Positions 31,190 through 43,466 of a stretch of 64,000 nucleotides of DNA are shown in pieces. The notes under the pieces were generated by a model. It saw only the letters and a program-made list of their open reading frames with translations. It had not been told where the DNA came from and ran no database searches. Within the stretch, counting starts at the first letter, position 1. Every line of letters starts with the position of its first letter. This DNA comes from Paraphysomonas bandaiensis (taxonomy: Eukaryota; Chrysophyceae). A program made the position numbers and the translations under genes. The stretch covers positions 1 to 64,000 of the forward strand of contig CBFFRP010000241.1 in NCBI GenBank assembly GCA_965644295.1. The letters are read 5' to 3'.

Positions 31190-34100
31190 ATGGCTGACGA
31201 CGCTAGAGACAATAATCCAGCCAGTCGTGCTGAACTTATTGCTAAAATGGAACTATATTTAAGTCATAGGAATGCATTATTATCCATGTGGCAAACACAA
31301 GGCTTTCAAGGGACTGCATTTGATCAAACTAACAGTGTGGAGAGTATATCTGATATGGATATCGTTCGCAGAGGATATCCGCAGATATATGATCCAAATT
31401 TTAGGCAACGTGGTCTTAATGGTGATGTAGTATCTAATCTTCGGCAACTCTATGAGTGTGCTTCCACAGTAAAGTCGACATTTGATAATGCATTGACGCG
31501 TATTGCCAAAGACGCGGGACTGAATACAACAAGCTGGGATGGTTTGTCTGAGCAGCCCCCGGGGACAGGTCTCATCTTATGTGCCCTCAAAATGGCCGAT
31601 CGTGCTACGGATAAAATTCGTGAAAAGTATTTGAAAATTGAACCAGGACCCCCGGAGTCTTGGCTGTATGATGTCGTGCGGGCGTGCTTTGTCTGTGAAT
31701 CCGAAGAGCAGATATGCGCGATATGTGATAGCATTCAGAATTTTCATAGTTTTGAAGTTGTTCGTATTAAGAATTACTTTACATCTCCTCATACTTCTGG
31801 GTACCGAGATGTTCAACTTACTGTCCGCATGATGGTGAAGAACAAACAGGGTCATCTCATGTATTTTATATGTGAAGTAACGGTCACTCATCGCAATATG
31901 CAGCAGTATGAAGTAAGCAAGAAGACTAGGGAAGTAAGGGAATATTTTCGAAGTCTTTTTTCTGGACCCCAGAGCAAACAAGAGATTATAGTTGGAATCA
32001 TGGAAAAGTGCGTAAAAGAGGTGTCTACAGCTCTCGCAAATTGTAAAAGTGATGATGACCCGGAGAGAGTTGTGGGCCAAGTAATTACAGATTTTGCTGA
32101 AGAAGAATGGTCGCAGGAGGTAGGAGAAGATGACGATGAGGTTTTAGAGGGATGGGTTGATATGCTCAAATTCCTATCCGACTATGAATCTGCGGAGAAG
32201 ATTCACAGAAAACTATTGAAACTTCTAGTGCTGAAGCACGGAGAGGTCGGTGAATTATTCCATTGTTATCATATCGCATTGTATTGACATGAATTTGGGA
32301 TTAGGATGATGTGGAGGTGGCAGAAGCTCTGGATACTCTTGCAGTGCTTCTTAGACGCCAGGCCAAATATCCACAAAGTATTGCTCTCTATGAGAAGAGT
32401 ATATACGTCCGCACAAGGTTAGTCACACACGAATGCCATGCAGCTTCTGCACTTTGATAGAGTATTTGTTTATTTATTTATGTGTATATAGATTGTATGG
32501 AGAAAAGCATCCGTTCGTGGCAAGTACACTTCATGCGATGGCAGGGGTCATGTTTGAACAACGCAAGTTCGCTATGGCGCTCCCTCTTCACGAACAGGTC
32601 AGTCACAAAGTGTATGAAGTTCGTATATAGAGCCATATCAATTTTGTATACTACGATTACTATGTTGAGAGAATTGCACTGGTGTTTTTGCTTACTCAAC
32701 TCCTGACAGGTGTTGCTAATACGACGTCAAGTGCATGGGAATAGTCACCCAGATGTGGCCTCATCACTGAATAATCTGGCGAGTATAATGGAAGCTCAGG
32801 GCAAGGTGGAAGAAGCAAAGGTGAATAGCTTTATTTGTATGCTTACGTATATGATACTCTGTCTCCAGGATTTTTACACCCAAGCAATTGATGTCTGGAG
32901 GGATGTGTACGGTGATCTTCACCCCTACGTAGCTACATGCATCAACAGTTTGGCGGTACTTTTAGATGCATCAATGCAGCATGCCGAAGCGAAACCATAC
33001 TTTGAACAGTCTTTGGCTATTCGCGTGTCGATATATGGGGAGTTTCATTCCACAGTTGCAGCGTCACTAAACAATTTGGCATTGTGTCTAAAAAAGCTTG
33101 GTGAGACCATGGTCACTTCTATGCACATGTACTTCCTTTTTCTGTATTAATTTCGGCTTGGCTCTATACACAGCAACAGATATAGATATGTAATTGTATT
33201 GCTATGTAGGTGAATATGATGAAGCTGAACCACTTTATGAGAGATCTTTGGCTATCCGAAAACAGCAGTTTGGTGAACGCCATCCGGCAGTCGCCACAAC
33301 TTTGAACAATCTGGGTTTGCTCCTGAAGAAGCAGAAGAAATATGAACAAGCTAGACCATGTTATATACAGGCATTAAGCATCCGTCGGGAGGTGTATGGA
33401 AACAACCATGCCGATGTTGCAGCTTCGTTGAATAATCTCGCCTTACTGTTTGATGCCATGGGACAAAGGAATGAGGCACTCAAATTTCATGAAGAAGCTC
33501 TTGAGATACGATGTAGAGTGTTTGGTGGAGACCACAAACTTGTCGCTGAAACATATAATAACTTAGGTATGCAACGCAGATATATTGTACGCCCGTTGTA
33601 CTTACTGTGTTTATTGCTGGCAGGTCTACTGCTGAAGAAAATGGGAAATACATCACGAGCAAGGAGCATGTTTGAAATGGCTCTTCGCATCCGTCTCCTA
33701 TATGGTGAGGACCACCCTGATGTTCGTGCAACACAAGCGTGTATTGCTTCCTTGGCTGAGGCTGAAGAGACCATCACTAATTCATTGTCTCCTCAAACCG
33801 AACGAGCCGGCTCAACAGATATGGCCGTACATCTGCGAGTATATGGTCGTGAGCAAACAACTCTTGCTCACAGTCTCCGGGATATTGCGCAAAAACTTGG
33901 TGAGAATGGGTTCATCGAACAATCTCGACCCATGTTGGAGCAGTCTCTAGCACTGCTTAAAATTGCATTGAATGAAAACGATGAAGAGATCGCTATAGCT
34001 TCTACTTATTTAGCTGAAGCGTATAGATGTGTAGGTAAAATCTCCCTAGCGTTGAAGCTGTACCAAGATGCAACAAAGATCCTTCGTGTGGTGTATGGTA

Positions 34101-37100
34101 AATGTCATACAGCGGTGATAAAGAGTTTGGTGGAGGAATCTGCCCTTCTTGCGAAACAAGGCAATTTTGATGCCGCTAAAGGTATATTACATGAGTGTCT
34201 CGCTCTAACTCAACAACTCCATGGCGAGGAGCATGAGGAGGTGGCGGCCGTACTTAGTGCACTGGCCTGCGTGTGTAAAAGTGACGGTGACTATTCTCAC
34301 GCTAAGCATATTCATGAAAAAGCACTCAGCATGCGCATTAAGCTGTCTGGGGAGAACCACCCATTAGTAGCTCTGTCTTTAAGCGAAATTGGGGCCCTTA
34401 TGCAAGGCATGGGGAACTACGAAGATGCGATAGCGTTGCACCAGCAGGCACTGAGTATGCGCGTCGAAGCGTACGGAGGAAATATGCACCGTGATGTGGC
34501 TCTTTCACATCGGGACTTGGGGCTCGTATATAAGGAAGCAGGCATGTTTGAGGATGCGAAAGATGAGTTTGAGACGGCTGCAAGAATATTTACTCAAGTA
34601 GGAGGGGACCGAGATCCAGTGCTTGCTGCAACGTTGAACGATCTTGCAACTGTTGTTGTTGTGCCTGGTGGGGTTGGGGACTTGGATGCAGCTATTCCTA
34701 AGTTCGAGAAGGCATTAGATATTCGCATTAAGAGGTTGGTGCATACATGTATATTTTTTATTTGCTTCGGATGAGCGTGTGTTATGTATTGTTTGAACCA
34801 TATAAAACAATATGTACGACAGTCTAAGAAATATGCAGGTATGGTAGAATCCATGCTGACACAGCGCAATCTATGCACGACCTCGCTTGTGTTCTTCGGT
34901 CGTACCCCTATGATAGAGTGCATGAGCGCTCTCTTGCTATATTGTTCCTGGAAGACGCATTGGCTGTACGAAACGAGCTGTACAGCGAGGAGAATGACCA
35001 TCCCGATGTTGTTCGCACACTCTCTGAACTCTGTACTGCCCTGGTTGAAGAGGAATTATGGGAAGAAGTTTTATCTCCTGCCCACCAGCTACTTGAAGTC
35101 CGTAAAAGGGAGTATCCAGATGAAGATAATGACGAACTCATTGATGCTTACAGCATGCTGTCTCTTGTGTGCATGCGAAATTCTGACCTGAAAGAATCGA
35201 AAGATCATGCGACAAAAGCTCTTGATATATGCAAACGAATGTATGGAGAAAATAATGAACGTACAGCTACTTCGTATACTCTTCTCGCAGAGGTAAGAGA
35301 GGCTGAAGGAAAGTACAACAAGGCTCGTGCGCTACATGAGCTGGCTCTTAAGGTGCGGAACTCATTATATGGAGGGATTCACAACCTTGTTGCGGAATCG
35401 TTGGAGAGTATTGGACATATCCGTGTCCGTTCTGAGAAACACGAGAAGGCCCGCGAGATGTTTACTCAAGCACTTAATATTCGTCGCAAATTGACTAACG
35501 ACAATCCTGACATCTTCATAGCATACACTCTGAGTGATATCTTCTTAACACTGGTAGCACAGGATAGGTGTGAAGAGGCCAAGCCTATTGCTATTGAGGC
35601 ACTTCGACTTAGACAAACAGTATGTGCTAACAACGAACTGCTAATTGCAGAGAGTATGGTTCAGCTCTCTGCTATTCACACACAGCTGCTGGAGCACAAT
35701 GAGGCGAGACCACTCCTTGATGAAGGTTGGCATAGTGTTCGTCTGGCCACTGTCTAGTGACTGTTGTATGTACGCAGCTTTAAAAATTCGACTTCAGATT
35801 TTGGGACCAGTATCTCCGCAGGCGGCAGAGATGTATCATCTCTTGGGACGAAACCTGCAGGAACTTGGCCTCATAGAGGAGGCTAGAGGTCTGTACATTG
35901 TATGTTTTGTTTTTTTCTGACAGGATTTTGTAGATGCTTTGCTAAAGGCCTTAAATATACATATGAAGATAAGTAATGAGGATGATTCGGAAGAAAGTGC
36001 TGATACTTATCTGGAATTAGCCATGCTTTTTCATAGTGTGTCTGACTACGATGAGGCAATATTCTACTTCGAACAAGCTTTGGAAATGCGAATTCGTATG
36101 GAGGGGTTAGAGAGCGAAAGCGTGGCTAGTTGCTTGTTGAAAATGGCATTTACGTACCGTAAGATGGGGGAGCTGGAAGACTCCAGAAGGAGATATGAAC
36201 AAGCTATTGCAATTTTGACTAATATGCATGGTTCTGCTCATCTCGATGTTGCTACAGCTTTGGCTAGTTTGTCGTCACTGGCGTTTTATGAAATGAATTA
36301 CGAGGAGGCACTATTACTGAGTAAGCAAGTGCTCTTGATTAGGAAGAAGTTGCTGGGGCACTATCACATTGAATACATAAACACTCTGGCAAATCAGGCC
36401 ACCATTCTGGAGAAATTAGGGCGTGTGAAGGACGCCCTCGACAATATGAACAAGGTCTATCGTTGGAGAAAAGTAAATCTTGATCACAGTGATATCGGCT
36501 ACATTCAATGTCTTGTGAGCATGGCCAACTTGAAGCGCAAGGTGGGAAGCTTAGAGGACGCACAATCATTCAACTCGCTGGCGATAGACGCTTTGACTAC
36601 TTTGAAGGGTCCCACGGATCTCGATGTGATGGATAGACATGCCTTCAGTGCAGATGTATTAAAGGTGTTAGGCCAGTACAATGAAGCTGAGCGGATTCTG
36701 AGAAAAGTTGTATATCAGTTTACAGCCACTAGTGGCACGAATGACCCCGAAACAGCTCAACATATGTATTCCCTAGCCACTCTCCTCAAGAAGATTGGCA
36801 AGTATGAAGAGGCGAGTAGGTTGTACAAGCTGGCTTTTCAAGCGCAAACAGAAGCATTCGGCCGTGATTCGCCTGTTGTTGCTTCTACTTTAAATAACAT
36901 GGGTGTAATGTACGTTGATCAAGACCGGTTTGATGATGCCGAACAGCTATTTGTGGAAGCTTTGCAAATCCGTCGCTCAGCTTTTGGGGAGAATCATCCT
37001 GATGTGGCTGCTTCATTGAATAACTTAGCAGCATTATATGATGTTCGTGGCAACTACGGGAAAGCGAAGACGATGTATGAAGACTCTTTGAAGATACGCT

Positions 37101-38455
37101 GTATTGTGTTTGGAAAGAATCACCCTGCCGTTGCTCAAAGTCTCAATAACCTGGCGAATCTTTATTGCTGTATTGGCCAGTTCCAGGATGCAGAAGTTAT
37201 GTATGCTGAAGTTCTCCGGATTATCATTGATACATTTGGAGAATCTCATCCTGATGTAGCTGCTACTAATAATAACCTTGCAGGTATGAGTACAAGCATG
37301 CTGTGTTTGATGAATACTTGTGTTGGTTCGTTTGTCTTATTTGCTTTGCCAGGGTGTTTTGAGAACAAGGAAGATTACGATAAGGCGCTACCATTGTATG
37401 AGAAGAGTCTCGCCATTAGACAGGCTGTATTTGGCCCCTCTCATCCGACTGTGGCCCAGTCATTGAACAATTTAGCTGGAATAAAATTCCGTAAGGGAGA
37501 TTATCAGGGGGCTCTATCTCTGTACGAAAGGAGTATGGAAATCAAAATCAATTTGTACGGATCTGAGAACGCCGATGTGGCAGAGAGTCTGAATAATATT
37601 GCTGTACTTCATATGGCTGCTGGAAAGTTGACCAGTGCAGTTCATTCCCAGGAACAAGCTGTACAGCTGCTGGAAAAGCTCTTGGGGCCCCATCATCCGA
37701 ACACCATCAATGTCAAGGGCAATTTAGGAATTAGTTACAAACGTATGGGTGTACAAGGTCTGGGTGATAAACTTGTTAACGAGGCACTTACTTATCTTTC
37801 CACCAACAAATACCCGCTGGCTCACCCTTGGGTGAAAAAATTTACAGCAGAAGTTGCAGGTTTTTCGCCTACTGCATCTCCCAACGTATCCCGAGATGAT
37901 TATAGCGAGTCCTCCAGTGTACTTTCCACAGACACAGGGAGTCGCTTCAACAACTCGGGGAAGTATGTTAACCCAGATAAAACGAAACGACCGACGCTTA
38001 AAATTGCCGTGTCAACGCTACATAAGATGGAATCGGATATGACCTATGAAGGGGCTCGTACACCGGACAACGTTTCCGTCGATTCGGAAGATGTGGACCT
38101 TGACGACGTGGCCGTTGATTTGCCGGATGATAGTCTTCGCGTTGGAGACAGAGATATAGAGAGTGGAAGTGTAGGGTCCGGTGGGCAACGGCGGGGTCGG
38201 TCGTATAGAGACCCGATTGGAGGATCCTTATCAGCCCAGCGACGGTTGGAGGCTCTTGCCGCCACGTCCTCTTCTCGTCAAGTGAATGTGAATATTGTCG
38301 ACAAAACTAGGAGAAAGTCTTTAGCAAATAGCGAGTCTCCTAAGGCGGGTATCCGACCTAGGCGGCAACGACCGAAATTATCCGACTCTGGTGGGGAAAG
38401 TGATTATTCAGGAAGTGGGGGCGGTTTTACTTCAGGGGGATCTGGGAAAGCGTAA
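31190..38455 (+). CDS. RelA/SpoT-like domain fused to a giant kinesin-light-chain-type TPR array
   Basis: Eleven exons (31190-32245, 32305-32417, 32492-32597, 32710-32820, 32869-33100, 33210-33566, 33624-34734, 34839-35725, 35778-35888, 35934-37283, 37353-38455), all in phase, 2178 residues. Residues about 100-250 resemble the RelA/SpoT nucleotidyltransferase: YDVVRACFVCESEEQI, then IKNYFTSPHTSGYRDVQLTV and a strand with FICEVTVTH, where synthetases have the Tyr-Arg and Glu-x-Gln motifs (here Glu-x-Thr). The remainder is about forty 42-residue TPRs of the kinesin light chain type (HPDVAASLNNLA, LYERSLAIR), then an acidic/Ser-rich tail ending GGFTSGGSGKA. Several donors are GTC or GTT rather than GTA. 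Cargo or partner binding by the TPRs is expected; catalysis by the first domain is unproven. Confidence 0.85.
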
Positions 38456-38781
38456 TGTTCTGTGATGTATTGACGAAAGTAGTTGTAAAATATGTATTGC
38501 TCTCTTTTTCATATGATACTATGTAATGAGATGATTTAGTTATGATTTCAAGTAATGAATATGATGTGTTTGGTACTGTTTTTTATTCAAATTATTTCCC
38601 CATTCTTCAACTTTTGACACAATGACACTTAGAATTAAGTACCTGAACTTCAACACAGCACAGTCTCTGTGGCTAAACCAAGAAATAGGAGTGCGAAAAA
38701 CAAATATATAGGAAATTCAAGGTTATAAAAACATTATGGACCTTGGTACAGGATGCCTTGGTTGTTCTCTGGAGGCTTCTG
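38388..38781. repeat. Source segment of a 394-bp duplication
   Basis: Covers the last 22 codons of the TPR gene and 326 bp of 3' flank. It matches 45170-45563 with only three differences that I can see (near 38470, 38624 and 38703). Confidence 0.9.
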
Positions 38782-39865
38782 GGGTGGTACATGTGATTGG
38801 GGTATAATTAGTGGGATAAGAGTTTTCATATGTGTCAATATTCAATATGTGTATATGTGTGTAAATGCCAAACTATAGCTAAATATACAATGTATATATA
38901 GTTTACAATGTATCTGCTATGTTTTTCATCATCTGAAGGCCATCTAACAGCCTTCTTCTAATGGTCTTCTCATTGTTGCAATCTTTAATGTGTATATATA
39001 TCACGCCTTTTATCTCTTCCACAGATAGAGCTGTACTATTGGGGTAAACCGTATGCAATATATTACCTTTTTACACCTACCCTTTTCTTAATAGAATGCT
39101 CTACTTTTAGGATAAAACAAGTAAAAATATTAAAAAAGGAGAGAAAAAATAAATTACCCTACCCTTTTATCTGAGGGTGTGAGAATAGTGAGTGGTGATG
39201 ATGAGTGAGAATTTTTATCGTTTTTCTGGACTTGTCTGGTAGGAATTATATACTCGAAGTGTACAAGTGTTTATACCAGGCTCATTGGCGAATCAAAAGT
39301 AACATGGAATACGTGGAATACATAATTGTATATGTCTACTATTTGGATATTAGTTTTTAAAAGTTTTTGGATGCTAAATCACACCAAAGTGGCGGTATAC
39401 TTTTATTGTATGGGTATTTAGGTAGAAAATCAATACATATTGCATAATCGATACTAACTATGCGAAACGGCGGTACTAACTATAAGCTTGTCAAATAAGT
39501 AGCTCAACAACACTCGTGTCTATTCTACGTATGTTGTAATGACAAGATTGAAATAGTTGCTCAATATCTTCATAGAGTAGTTCACTTGATGTAGTAGGTA
39601 ACCATAACAGTCCCTACACTAGGAGATTTATCTATACGACTTATATGCGATGTACCAAAACTATCTTGTCATTCTGAACTGCTATGGAACTATGGTAAAT
39701 AAATTTCTAACTTAAAAATTTCTTAATTTCGAAATTCTTATTAATTAAAAGCATTGTTCCTGCAACTTGAAAAATTGATTGTAATTGTACTGTGAGTATA
39801 ATGACCATAAGTAAAAGTTTACCTCCTATAATGTCGAACTTTGATAGATGAAACTATGTCCTTAG
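38456..39865. other. Intergenic
   Basis: The first 325 bp is the 3' flank of the TPR gene, which is duplicated at 45238-45563. The rest is AT-rich unique sequence with no gene. Confidence 0.5.
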
Positions 39866-40342
39866 TTAGTCCAACAATTCACTCATATCTTCACCCAAAT
39901 GCACACTGCTTGCATCTGACTGCGTACTAAAAGGTGAAGCCTGTCGGTGTGTTCGTATAGGTCTTGTGGAATCCATAGGCGCACTACTAGAACCAAACAA
40001 ATACAGGTTGTTCACCTCATATAGGGAGATGTACAATTTTCGTCTCTGGTCTTCGTAGTACGCAGTAATCTCGGGATCAGCAACATGAATAATCTTATCA
40101 AGTAAATCAATTTGATGTTCCAATACTTTTCTTCTTTCCAAGTGAAGATGCTCATCGTTCTGAGTAACGACAACAGTGTGTTGATGTTTCATTACTACAA
40201 CTTTGTTACTATACTTCAAGTTTCTAGTTGAACTTCTTATAATTCTATCTTCATTCCCAATAAGATCGAGATGTTTCCTTTTGTTTCTACCAGTCAGTCT
40301 TTGTTGCAATCCTCTTGCAGATCTTTTAGATTTAGTTCCCAT
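39866..40342 (-). CDS. Uncharacterised basic 158-residue protein
   Basis: Single exon from ATG at 40342. The N-terminus is very basic (KSKRSARGLQQRLTGRNKRK), fit for nuclear or nucleolar targeting. A helical middle (HLERRKVLEHQIDLLDKIIH, then ITAYYEDQRRKLYISLYEVN) could be a short coiled coil. The tail is Ser/Thr-rich and acidic. The family is not recognised. Confidence 0.55.
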   Translation of the reverse strand: MGTKSKRSARGLQQRLTGRNKRKHLDLIGNEDRIIRSSTRNLKYSNKVVVMKHQHTVVVTQNDEHLHLERRKVLEHQIDLLDKIIHVADPEITAYYEDQRRKLYISLYEVNNLYLFGSSSAPMDSTRPIRTHRQASPFSTQSDASSVHLGEDMSELLD

Positions 40343-40509
40343 AAAGGAATCAAAAAGGAAAACTTTCTTGTGGATTTATTGACTTAATGGGAGGGTGGAA
40401 AGACTTTCGATGTAAATGATTGTCACCAATACGGAAATGTTTCTGAGGTTGATTTGAGTGTATTGAATTGAGCTCGTCATCTGATGCCTCCATAATGGCT
40501 TTAAATAGA

Positions 40510-40645
40510 GAATTCCTGTATATTTTTTGTTCAAAAATGTCTCTAATATTGAGATAATAATTATGTGTATTCCAGCTGTAGTTGTACTTCAGTTATATAG
40601 AGGATATTTGCTTCAATTTATATCCGAAAAATAAGATGCGGACTG
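40510..40645 (-). mobile_element. MITE family M, copy 3 (inverted)
   Basis: The reverse complement of the family: ends with CCGAAAAATAAGATGCGG. It lies 38 bp from copy 4 in the opposite direction, so the pair forms a long palindrome. Confidence 0.7.
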
Positions 40646-40683
40646 CGGATACGATGACAACTTCTCTTCTTGTTGTTGTTTGG

Positions 40684-40827
40684 GCAGTCAGCATCTTATT
40701 TTTTCGGGAATAAATTGAATCAAATATTCTCTATATTACTGAACTACAACTACGGCTGGAATACAGATGATTGTTGTATCAATATAGGAGACATCTTAGA
40801 ACAAAAATATACAAAGGATACCGATAT
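40684..40827 (+). mobile_element. MITE family M, copy 4
   Basis: Starts GTCAGCATCTTATTTTTTCG and ends AAAGGATACCGATAT. Confidence 0.7.
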
Positions 40828-40893
40828 ACATGTACATGTATGCATGAGCAGCAGTTTGTGCATATCGATTTTATGGATTTGTTCTTGTTCATT

Positions 40894-40986
40894 GTTTATT
40901 TCATTGAAAAGTCATCGTTTTTTCATTTAAAAGTCACTTTTTTTCACTTTTCACTGAAAAAACGATGATTTTTCAATAAAATAAAC
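40894..40986. repeat. Self-complementary hairpin repeat, copy 3
   Basis: The most complete copy: GTTTATTTCATTGAAAAGTC at the left pairs with the right arm, which ends TTTTTCAATAAAATAAAC. Confidence 0.7.
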
Positions 40987-41012
40987 TGTACATCAATAAA
41001 TTTCCGAAAAAA

Positions 41013-41090
41013 CGACTAAAAACTTGGAGTTTTTGAGTGATCATAATTTTAATAGCGTTTTTTATGTTTTTTATGGACCAAAACTACAGG
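41013..41090. repeat. Inverted copy of repeat at 30271-30351
   Basis: Contains CTTGGAGTTTTTGAGTGATC and TTTTTTATGGACCAAAACTA, complementary to the copy at 30271. Confidence 0.6.
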
Positions 41091-41891
41091 ATTTTGTGTA
41101 TGGAATAATGCCACAGGGGTTTAGGAGTAAAACCTTACATATTATAGAAACCCTACATTTCAGGATTCTAAAATCCTCGAATGTCCTAAAACTCCATTTT
41201 TGGGGTATTTAAGAGTTTATTGCTCACACTGAAACCCTTTTAGGGTTAAATAACACATACAGCTGCAACACACGAACCCATGGTGCGAAACGAGGAGAAA
41301 CAACTGCCGATCTCGTCAAGTTAGCACGACTTCTACAGCTGTTATACAATAGCAACAAGAGAAGTACGCACAGTAACTTCTGCTTAGATTCATTCCTGTC
41401 GATTAAGCTACAGTTGGGTAGCATATGTCTACTTTATATAGCTTCAGCTCTTTAAATAGTTTATGCATATGTTTATGCATATAGGATAGTTTGTACGAGG
41501 GGTCCGGGGGGGTCTCCTAAAAAAACATAAAATCTGCATAAATTCATGAGTTTATGCAGCCTATTTTATGCAGATTTATGTGTTTGTGCAATTTAGGTAG
41601 TCACCCAGTATATAGGATATTTTTAACAGGGATTTTAAGGCCTAAATAACCCATATTTAAGATCTTTTAAACATGGATTTTTAGGCCTAAATAACCCATA
41701 TTTGGGATTTATTGATGGTCCGCTATGCTCCCATTTCCAGGAAACTTTCTCACCATGGTCTCTGTGTATTCCACGAGTAGTCAGTGTGGTCTCATGCATG
41801 GCATCACATACATACGTAAGATTTCATATCAAACTCATTCTTGTCATCATAATCTACATACTCACATAACACTGAAGTGATACGAACTATA

Positions 41892-43466
41892 ATGGAAACT
41901 GAATCAACTGAATTAATTGATGCACGTACTGCATTACATGAAGCTATTCTACAAGCTAAAGTAGCAGAAGAAGTTTCACGTTTAAAACAAATTGAAAAAT
42001 GGAAGAAAGGAATGAAAACAAAACATCTTCCAACAACTCAATTAGAGAATGCATTAAAAGAAGCAAGTCAAAATACAAATACAAACATTATTGAAGATGT
42101 AACAATTTCAGTATTTATTGATTTATTTTTAGAAGATATTCAAGAAACGAGAGAAAATGTCATAAAAAAACAAAAAATTGTTGATAATTTAATTGAAAAA
42201 GCATCAGAAGAGAAATTGCTAAATATTCAGAAAGTTATTCCTGATTATGTTCCTTTATTACAGACTGCAACTCCTTCAGAACAATTTCAACAATGTGTTC
42301 AATTATTGGAGTCTCTTGTGATAAGTCAGCGGAAAACTGAAGAGCGTGTGGAGTCACTTATGATAAGTCAGCGGAAAACTGAAGAGCGTGTGGAGTCACT
42401 TATGATAAGTCAGCGGAAAACTGAAGAGCGTGTAGCAGAGCTTTGGGCAACACAGTTTTCATTAAGTCGTGCAAGAGATGCGGGGTTCACTTGTTCGCAG
42501 GCTAGGTCTGCGGGATATACTTGTTCGCAGGCTAAGTCTGCGGGATATACTTGTTCGCAGGCTATGTCTGCTGGATTTACTTCGGTGGAATTGTCAAATG
42601 TCATGAGGCTTCGCTGTATCCATACTCTGTCGGGTCATACTGGTCATGTCAGCTGTGTGAGTGTGCTTCCAGATGGTCGTATTGTGAGTGGTTCTGGTGA
42701 CGGTACTCTTCGCATTTGGGATGCATCCAGTGGACAGTGCATCCTTACTCTGTCGGGTCATACTAGTCCTGTCAACTGTGTGAGTGTGCTTCCAGATGGT
42801 CGTATTGTGAGTGGTTCTGGTGACGGTACTCTTCGCATTTGGGATGCATCCAGTGGACAGTGTATCAATACTCTGTCGGGTCATACTAATTATGTCAGCT
42901 GTGTGAGTGTGCTTCCAGATGGTCGTATTGTGAGTGGTTCTAATGACTATACTCTTCGCATTTGGGATGCATCCAGTGGACGGTGTATCAATACTCTGTC
43001 GGGTCATACTAATGTTGTCAACTGTGTGAGTGTGCTTCCAGATGGTCGTATTGTGAGTGGTTCTAGTGACAGTACTCTTCGCATTTGGGATGCATCCAGT
43101 GGACGGTGTATCAATACTCTGTCGGTTTATACTAGTCCTGTCAAGTGTGTGAGTGTGCTTCCAGATGGTCGTATTGTGAGTGGTTATGCTGACAATACTC
43201 TTTGCATTTGGGATGCATCCAGTAGACAGTGTATCAATACTCTGTCGGGTCATACTAGTCCTGTCAAGTGTGTGAGTGTGCTTCCAGATGGTCGTATTGT
43301 GAGTGGTTCTAATGACTGTACTCTTCGCATTTGGGATGCATCCAGTGGACGGTGTATCTATGCTCTGTATATTTATGTCGCGTGTGTGAGTGTGCTTCCA
43401 GATGGTCGTATTGTGAGTGGTTCTAATGACTATACTCTTCGCATTGTGGAGGAAGAGTGGATTTAG
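41892..43466 (+). CDS. Coiled-coil WD40 protein with near-identical repeats
   Basis: A single-exon 524-residue protein with ATG at 41892 (the frame to 41877 would need GTG). Residues 1-135 are helical and charged. Three 14-residue repeats (ESLMISQRKTEERV) follow, then three decapeptide repeats (RSAGYTCSQA), a repeat type seen in protist proteins. From about residue 240 there are seven WD40 repeats of exactly 123 nt, each reading CVSVLPDGRIVSG then TLRIWDASSG. The repeats differ almost only at the two residues after GHT and the two around the Asp in SGSxDxT. The last unit is 9 nt shorter. It forms a beta propeller, probably for ligand or protein binding. There is no NTPase domain in this gene. 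Confidence 0.85.
   Translation: METESTELIDARTALHEAILQAKVAEEVSRLKQIEKWKKGMKTKHLPTTQLENALKEASQNTNTNIIEDVTISVFIDLFLEDIQETRENVIKKQKIVDNLIEKASEEKLLNIQKVIPDYVPLLQTATPSEQFQQCVQLLESLVISQRKTEERVESLMISQRKTEERVESLMISQRKTEERVAELWATQFSLSRARDAGFTCSQARSAGYTCSQAKSAGYTCSQAMSAGFTSVELSNVMRLRCIHTLSGHTGHVSCVSVLPDGRIVSGSGDGTLRIWDASSGQCILTLSGHTSPVNCVSVLPDGRIVSGSGDGTLRIWDASSGQCINTLSGHTNYVSCVSVLPDGRIVSGSNDYTLRIWDASSGRCINTLSGHTNVVNCVSVLPDGRIVSGSSDSTLRIWDASSGRCINTLSVYTSPVKCVSVLPDGRIVSGYADNTLCIWDASSRQCINTLSGHTSPVKCVSVLPDGRIVSGSNDCTLRIWDASSGRCIYALYIYVACVSVLPDGRIVSGSNDYTLRIVEEEWI

Larger units (their letters stand above)
40343..41891. other. Intergenic repeat cluster
   Basis: Holds an inverted pair of MITEs (40510-40645 and 40684-40827), the third hairpin repeat, an inverted copy of 30271-30351, and two direct AGGCCTAAATAACCCATATTT phrases (41638 and 41682). 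No gene. Confidence 0.6.

Noticed and set aside
35900-35923. A 24-nt intron (GTATGT...ACAG) in the TPR gene
   Set aside because: It would keep the frame, but a 45-nt intron at 35889-35933 also keeps it, gives a better TPR sequence (EEARDALLKALNIHM) and fits the intron sizes seen elsewhere. RNA data would settle it.
42616-43466. Regular 123-nt DNA repeats looking like an array with spacers
   Set aside because: The unit codes a WD40 repeat in frame; it is not a CRISPR array.
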